Source of the DNA: Myxococcales bacterium
GTDB lineage: Bacteria > Myxococcota > Polyangia > Fen-1088
Length of the DNA: 9,592 bases
NCBI GenBank assembly: GCA_003159055.1
Contig: PMLH01000338.1
Span: 1,240-10,831, forward strand
Reading direction: 5' to 3'
Part shown: positions 7,154 to 9,592 of the stretch, piece by piece
Layout of the letters: every line of letters begins with the position of its first letter
Position numbering within the stretch: the first letter of the stretch is position 1
Position numbers and translations under genes: made by a program
The notes under the pieces: generated by a model
The model's database searches: none
Seen by the model: only the letters and a program-made list of their open reading frames with translations
What the model was told of the DNA's origin: nothing

Positions 7154-7168
7154 GCGCTGCCGCAGCGC
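7154..7168. terminator. Compact dyad between convergent genes, possible terminator
   Basis: GCGCTGC (7154-7160) and GCAGCGC (7162-7168) form a perfect inverted repeat around one base. It lies 29 bases beyond the stop of the - strand repeat-protein gene. On the - strand only a short TTT follows; on the + strand CGAG and then TCTTTTAT follow. A weak or bidirectional terminator is plausible. The rest of 6955-7196 shows no gene I can support. Confidence 0.3.
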
Positions 7169-7196
7169 CGAGTCTTTTATCGCGGGCGTCGGAGAA

Positions 7197-7808
7197 TCAG
7201 GTCCCGAACGGCAGTTGGGCCATGTACAGAACGTTGACGGAGCGGTCGACTGCGGCGTCCGGCATTTGCGCGAGGTAGCGTGTCGCGGGGGTGTCTCCGC
7301 CGGCCGCGTCGGGCATCTGCGCAACGTACTTCGCGCTGCTTCCGAAGTCGACAGATGCATCGGCGGGAGGGGCGTCGAAGAATGGGGCGATGTATTTCAT
7401 TCCACCGAGGTCCGGGGCTCTATCGCCGCCCGGCGTGGCGTCTTTGCTGCCCGCTTCGCTGGTCAGGACGTCGCGGTTGTCTGCGTCGGGCGCAGCTTCG
7501 CCGTCGAGGCCAAGCAGATCGGGCACCGAATCTGGGGCAAGGTCGACGGTGGACTGAATCGCGTCGCTGGCCAAGACGGCGTCCTGCTTGACCGTGGCGG
7601 CGTCGTTGTAGATCGGCGCGCTGTAGATGGGGATTCCGCCGACGTCCTGTTTGGTTGCGGCAGCGTCGTTGTAGGTGGGCGTGCCGTGGTTCTCTACGCA
7701 CGCTCCGCCGACCGCCAGCCCGAGGCCCACCGTGGCAGGCATGATCATGTTTCGCATCCGGGTCTTGAGAAAACGGAACACCCGCATCCGCATTTCTTGC
7801 TCGCGCAT
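7197..7808 (-). CDS. Exported or lipid-anchored protein with Tyr-anchored C-terminal repeats
   Basis: The product has 203 residues and no family I can name. The start at 7808 is fixed by a perfect AGGAGG seven bases upstream; the frame stays open further upstream without support. An Arg/Met-rich N-terminus (1-20) precedes a hydrophobic stretch (IMPATVGLGLAVGGAC, 22-37), so it is probably exported, with Cys37 as a possible lipidation site although -3 is Gly rather than the usual Leu/Val. Residues 41-76 hold two copies of a PxYNDAAxxKQD motif 21 residues apart. Residues 77-135 are acidic, rich in Asp, Ala and Pro. The C-terminal part has four Tyr-anchored repeats (KYIAPFFDAP, KYVAQMPDAA, RYLAQMPDAA, LYMAQLPFGT) with Tyr at 139, 161, 178 and 195; the last three are exactly 17 residues apart. 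It follows the glycine-rich lipoprotein gene in the same direction after 145 bases. Codon bias and repeats favour this strand over the overlapping + strand frame. Confidence 0.78.
   Translation of the reverse strand: MREQEMRMRVFRFLKTRMRNMIMPATVGLGLAVGGACVENHGTPTYNDAAATKQDVGGIPIYSAPIYNDAATVKQDAVLASDAIQSTVDLAPDSVPDLLGLDGEAAPDADNRDVLTSEAGSKDATPGGDRAPDLGGMKYIAPFFDAPPADASVDFGSSAKYVAQMPDAAGGDTPATRYLAQMPDAAVDRSVNVLYMAQLPFGT
7204..7394 (-). repeat. C-terminal coding repeats, 51-bp period
   Basis: Four copies of a block encoding Y[IVLM]A[PQ]x[FP] lie with their Tyr codons at 7392-7394, 7326-7328, 7275-7277 and 7224-7226, spaced 66, 51 and 51 bases. The two middle copies encode identical YxAQMPDAA blocks. 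The repeats sit in the last third of the gene and the final copy is at the very C-terminus. Confidence 0.7.
7581..7680 (-). repeat. Two diverged copies encoding the PxYNDAAxxKQD motif
   Basis: Bases 7581-7617 and 7644-7680 match at 29 of 37 positions and are 63 bases apart. Each encodes P-x-Y-N-D-A-A followed by K-Q-D in the exported repeat protein. Between them is a third, partial PIY unit (PIYSAPIYND). Confidence 0.65.
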
Positions 7809-7815
7809 CGGTCGG

Positions 7816-7838
7816 CCTCCTAGAGGAAAGGGCCCTTT
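7816..7838 (-). promoter_or_regulatory. Shine-Dalgarno hairpin abutting a 12-bp perfect palindrome
   Basis: Read on the - strand, AAAGGGCCCTTT (7838-7827) is a perfect dyad directly followed by CCTCTAGGAGG (7826-7816). In the latter, CCTC can pair with the GAGG of the ribosome-binding site around a TAG loop. The AGGAGG sits seven bases before the ATG at 7808 and sets the start of the repeat protein. The dyad may be an operator or help control access to the ribosome-binding site; the regulatory reading is inference. Confidence 0.45.
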
Positions 7839-7953
7839 GATGATGATCCGGTTTCCCGAAAGACAGCCAGAAAAATGCCCCGAATGGCTCGCAGCGGTGA
7901 AAGGGTGCACACAAGCCAGCTTCAACGTCGGCGCCGCCGAATGCGGCACCAGC

Positions 7954-8805
7954 TCAATAGCAGATGTACGTTCCGAGACCGCAAATGCAGGCGGTCACGC
8001 CACCGCCTGAGCAAGTCGTGAGCACTGCCGTGCAACTCACGCCCGTGGCGGCACCCGCCGGACACGTCTGCGGCCCGGTCGTGGTCGAGGTCGGACAAAC
8101 GTAGGCGCCGTTGACGCAGAGGCATGCCCCGCCACCGCTCGGCAGAATGCAGCCCGCGGTGTCGGTGGTCGAGCAGGCAGCACCGAGAGTCGCCTCTGGC
8201 CCACAGATGACCTGCCCAAGCAGGCCATCGCGCGGAGCATCCAGGATAGCGCTCACGATGCCGCCGTCGCCGAACAACGCCGCCAACCCGCCATCCGGCA
8301 GTTGGGGAATGCCGCCATCGCCGAACAATGCGGCCAGGCCGCCGTCGGGCAGCTGGGGGATACCGCCGTCACCGAACAACGCCGCCAGACCTCCGTCGCC
8401 GAGCAACGCCGCCAGACCGCCGTCGCCGAGCAACGTCGCCAGACCTCCGTCGGGCAGACGAAGAACGATTCCACCGCTGCCTCCTCCGCCGGGAAGACCA
8501 CCGGAGCCGATGACCCCGCCCTGCCCCGAAATGCCGCCTGAGCCGAGCGTCCCGCCACGCCCAGTCCCGCCCGTCGTTCCCGCGGTCCCGACGATCCCTC
8601 CCGGACCGAGAGTACCTCCGGAGCCGCTCGCCGTGGCGACCCCGGCCGCGCCTCCAGTTGCGGGCACAGAGCCTCCCGACCCGCCCTTGTGCGCCCCGCC
8701 CGCGCCCCCCGACCCGTGCTGCGCGCTCAGTCCGCCATCACTGCAGGCCACCGCCGCGACCGCGACCATGCCGAAGACCAGCTGCGAGAGGGACTGCTTT
8801 CTCAT
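7954..8805 (-). CDS. Gly-rich lipoprotein with DGG repeats and duplicated six-Cys module
   Basis: The product has 283 residues. The ATG at 8805 is preferred because AGGA (8811-8814) lies five bases upstream; the in-frame ATG at 8811 lacks a spaced site and would add two residues. Lys3-to-Ala20 is a signal peptide ending in VAAVAC, a plausible lipobox with Cys21 lipidated. Residues 22-115 are a flexible Gly/Ser/Ala/Thr tract with many GGSGG- and SGG-type units. Residues 117-181 form an array of DGG units alternating 9 and 8 residues, the clearest period being LPDGGLAALFGDGGIPQ. Residues 201-282 have 12 cysteines in two six-Cys modules, each C-x9-C-x6/7-C-x7/8-C-x-C-x6-C, probably disulfide-bonded outside the cytoplasm. 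Such lipoproteins are common in Polyangia, from general knowledge, but the function is unknown; a surface stalk carrying a small Cys-rich head is a reasonable picture. Confidence 0.82.
   Translation of the reverse strand: MRKQSLSQLVFGMVAVAAVACSDGGLSAQHGSGGAGGAHKGGSGGSVPATGGAAGVATASGSGGTLGPGGIVGTAGTTGGTGRGGTLGSGGISGQGGVIGSGGLPGGGGSGGIVLRLPDGGLATLLGDGGLAALLGDGGLAALFGDGGIPQLPDGGLAALFGDGGIPQLPDGGLAALFGDGGIVSAILDAPRDGLLGQVICGPEATLGAACSTTDTAGCILPSGGGACLCVNGAYVCPTSTTTGPQTCPAGAATGVSCTAVLTTCSGGGVTACICGLGTYICY
8263..8457 (-). repeat. DGG coding repeat array in the lipoprotein gene
   Basis: About eight DGG units are encoded in tandem. The unit GDGGLAALF or GDGGLAALL (27 bp) recurs, and the 51-bp composite LPDGGLAALFGDGGIPQ occurs twice in full, with a third copy that diverges at its end. 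The near-identical DNA copies suggest recent expansion by slippage or unequal recombination. Confidence 0.75.
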
Positions 8806-8930
8806 TTCCATCCTGCATTTCTGTTCCGCCGCATAAAGTCAAACTGCCTGCCGCCAGAACACTCTTGACTGTACCCTAGCTCCGCCGCGTGAGCCAGCGC
8901 GAGACCTGTGCTGGCCCTCGGCCGTTCAGC

Positions 8931-9592
8931 CTACTCGATGGTCACGCCTTTCTTCTCACACGCCGCCCTGACCATCTCGCGATTCGTGTCGCTCAGGTGA
9001 AGGGCGGCCTCGCGGGCGCCGCCCGCCTCTCCCATGGCGCAGAAGCAAGTTCCGATGATCTCGTAGGCTCGCACGGCCTGTGCCGGCGTGGGTCCGGCCT
9101 TGAGAGCGGCCCGCGCCCCACCAATCGCAACGGGGTACTGCCCCCTCATCCACGCGCGCTGGGCTTCGCGCACGAGGTCGTCGACGCTCGCTGGCGCAGG
9201 GGTCATCGGCGCGGGCGCGGCCGTGGCCGTGCTCGCAGCCAGCGGTTCGGACCGCGGCTCTGGCCTCCTAGCAGGCGCGGCGGCAGACGCGGGCGAGAGG
9301 ATCCCCGGCGCCCTCCGGCGACCTCCGCTCGCCTGGGAAGAGCCAGTCTGGGACGAATCGAGCTTGACCGGACTGTGAACCGCGGCCCTGGCCATTTCGA
9401 CGGACCTCGCTGGCTCGGGCATGGGAGGCGCGGCTGCTGTTACGGCCACCGACGGAGCGGCAGGCGCAGCTGACGGGCCTGCTGCCACGACCGCCGTTGG
9501 ACCCGCCGGCGCAGCTGGCGCAGCTGCTGCCACGGCCGCCGTTGGACCTACCGGCGCAGCCGGCGCGGCTGCTGCCACGGCCGCCGTTGGAC
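8931..9592 (-). CDS. Pro/Ala-rich repeat protein with C-terminal TPR-like domain (5' end outside window)
   Basis: Only the last 220 or so codons are present; the frame runs off the right edge without a start. The visible N-terminal part is a Pro/Ala/Val-rich low-complexity linker containing 15-residue repeats (VGPTAAVAAAAPAAP), then a Ser/Arg/Pro-rich stretch. The last 85 residues are different: VDDLVREAQRAWMRGQY, AIGGARAALKAG, AVRAYEIIGTCFCAMGEAGG and a final REMVRAACEKKGVTIE. This helical pattern fits a TPR-like domain, including the small residues and the GQY/GEA turns. Very similar tails, with Cys near IGxCxC and a closing C-x3-G-[IV], occur at the C-terminus of myxobacterial Ser/Thr protein kinases, so a kinase domain may lie upstream; this is from memory and is inferred. 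Secreted or energiser (TonB-like) proteins with Pro/Ala linkers are an alternative. It is transcribed toward the lipoprotein gene, 125 bases away. Confidence 0.72.
   Translation of the reverse strand, partial: PTAAVAAAAPAAPVGPTAAVAAAAPAAPAGPTAVVAAGPSAAPAAPSVAVTAAAPPMPEPARSVEMARAAVHSPVKLDSSQTGSSQASGGRRRAPGILSPASAAAPARRPEPRSEPLAASTATAAPAPMTPAPASVDDLVREAQRAWMRGQYPVAIGGARAALKAGPTPAQAVRAYEIIGTCFCAMGEAGGAREAALHLSDTNREMVRAACEKKGVTIE
9481..9592 (-). repeat. 45-bp tandem coding repeat running off the window
   Basis: The 22-base core GCTGCCACGGCCGCCGTTGG plus AC starts at 9481 (one mismatch), 9526 and 9571, an exact 45-bp period, and the last copy ends at the window edge, so more copies probably follow. 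Each unit encodes 15 residues of the Pro/Ala linker. A more diverged unit lies just before 9480. Confidence 0.8.

Noticed and set aside
6993..7823. 276-codon + strand frame over the Tyr-repeat gene
   Set aside because: It lacks a convincing ribosome-binding site and domain, whereas the - strand frame has AGGAGG, an export signal and ordered repeats.
7865..7889. Terminator after the lipoprotein gene (AGCCA ... TGGCT with a T-run on the - strand)
   Set aside because: The T-run lies in the loop rather than after the stem, and the alternative stem next to it has only three to four pairs.
7809..7949. Upstream extension of the Tyr-repeat protein to 7949
   Set aside because: The strong AGGAGG at 7816-7821 points to the start at 7808, and the extension would place 47 unremarkable residues before the signal sequence.
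8263..8457. RTX calcium-binding nonapeptide repeats
   Set aside because: The units are DGGLAALFG-like with alternating 9 and 8 residues and do not match GGxGxDxUx.
8111..8836. Pro-rich + strand frame over the Gly-rich lipoprotein
   Set aside because: Proline-rich repeats are the complement of Gly-rich codons; the - strand has lipobox, ribosome-binding site and paired cysteines.
8837..8870. AGTCAA ... TTGACT inverted repeat and TTGACT as a -35 box for the lipoprotein gene
   Set aside because: No acceptable -10 box at 16-18 bases, and a promoter there would leave almost no leader; a six-base repeat with a 22-base gap is easily due to chance.

Overview
This GC-rich window looks like chromosomal DNA of a myxobacterium, probably from the Polyangia side of Myxococcota. 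The indications are glycine-rich lipoproteins with DGG repeats, a Pro/Ala-rich protein ending in a TPR-like domain of the kind found behind myxobacterial Ser/Thr kinases, and an envelope-signalling cluster with a FecR domain. This placement comes from gene style only; there is no rRNA or marker phylogeny in the window.

Positions 1-3334 (+ strand) hold a tightly coupled three-gene unit joined by two ATGA stop/start overlaps. It encodes the C-terminal part of a histidine kinase (the window opens exactly on the phospho-acceptor His codon), a single-pass inner-membrane protein with a periplasmic FecR domain and an Ig-like domain, and a large exported protein that appears to end in an outer-membrane beta-barrel. 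The layout suggests an inner-to-outer-membrane signalling or envelope-sensing device.

Positions 3337-6526 (- strand) hold a housekeeping operon read from right to left: proS (prolyl-tRNA synthetase), pyrF (orotidine 5'-phosphate decarboxylase) and an rlmB-like SpoU rRNA 2'-O-methyltransferase. proS and pyrF overlap by ATGA; pyrF and rlmB are 11 bases apart. The operon converges on the signalling unit with only two bases between the stop codons.

Positions 6527-6777 form a divergent intergenic region. It contains a 13-bp tandem repeat that runs into a good intrinsic terminator pointing along +, with no obvious + strand gene to terminate. To its right is a 58-codon gene (6778-6954, +) with a strong Shine-Dalgarno and codon use unlike its neighbours.

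Positions 6955-9592 are accessory. Two - strand genes encode exported repeat proteins. One has tyrosine-anchored repeats spaced 17 residues apart. The other is a Gly-rich lipoprotein with an 8/9-residue DGG array and a duplicated six-cysteine module. At the right edge lies the 3' part of a Pro/Ala-repeat protein with a TPR-like C-terminus. This accessory part is the least conventional; the exported repeat proteins and the FecR/barrel unit are the best candidates for undescribed biology.
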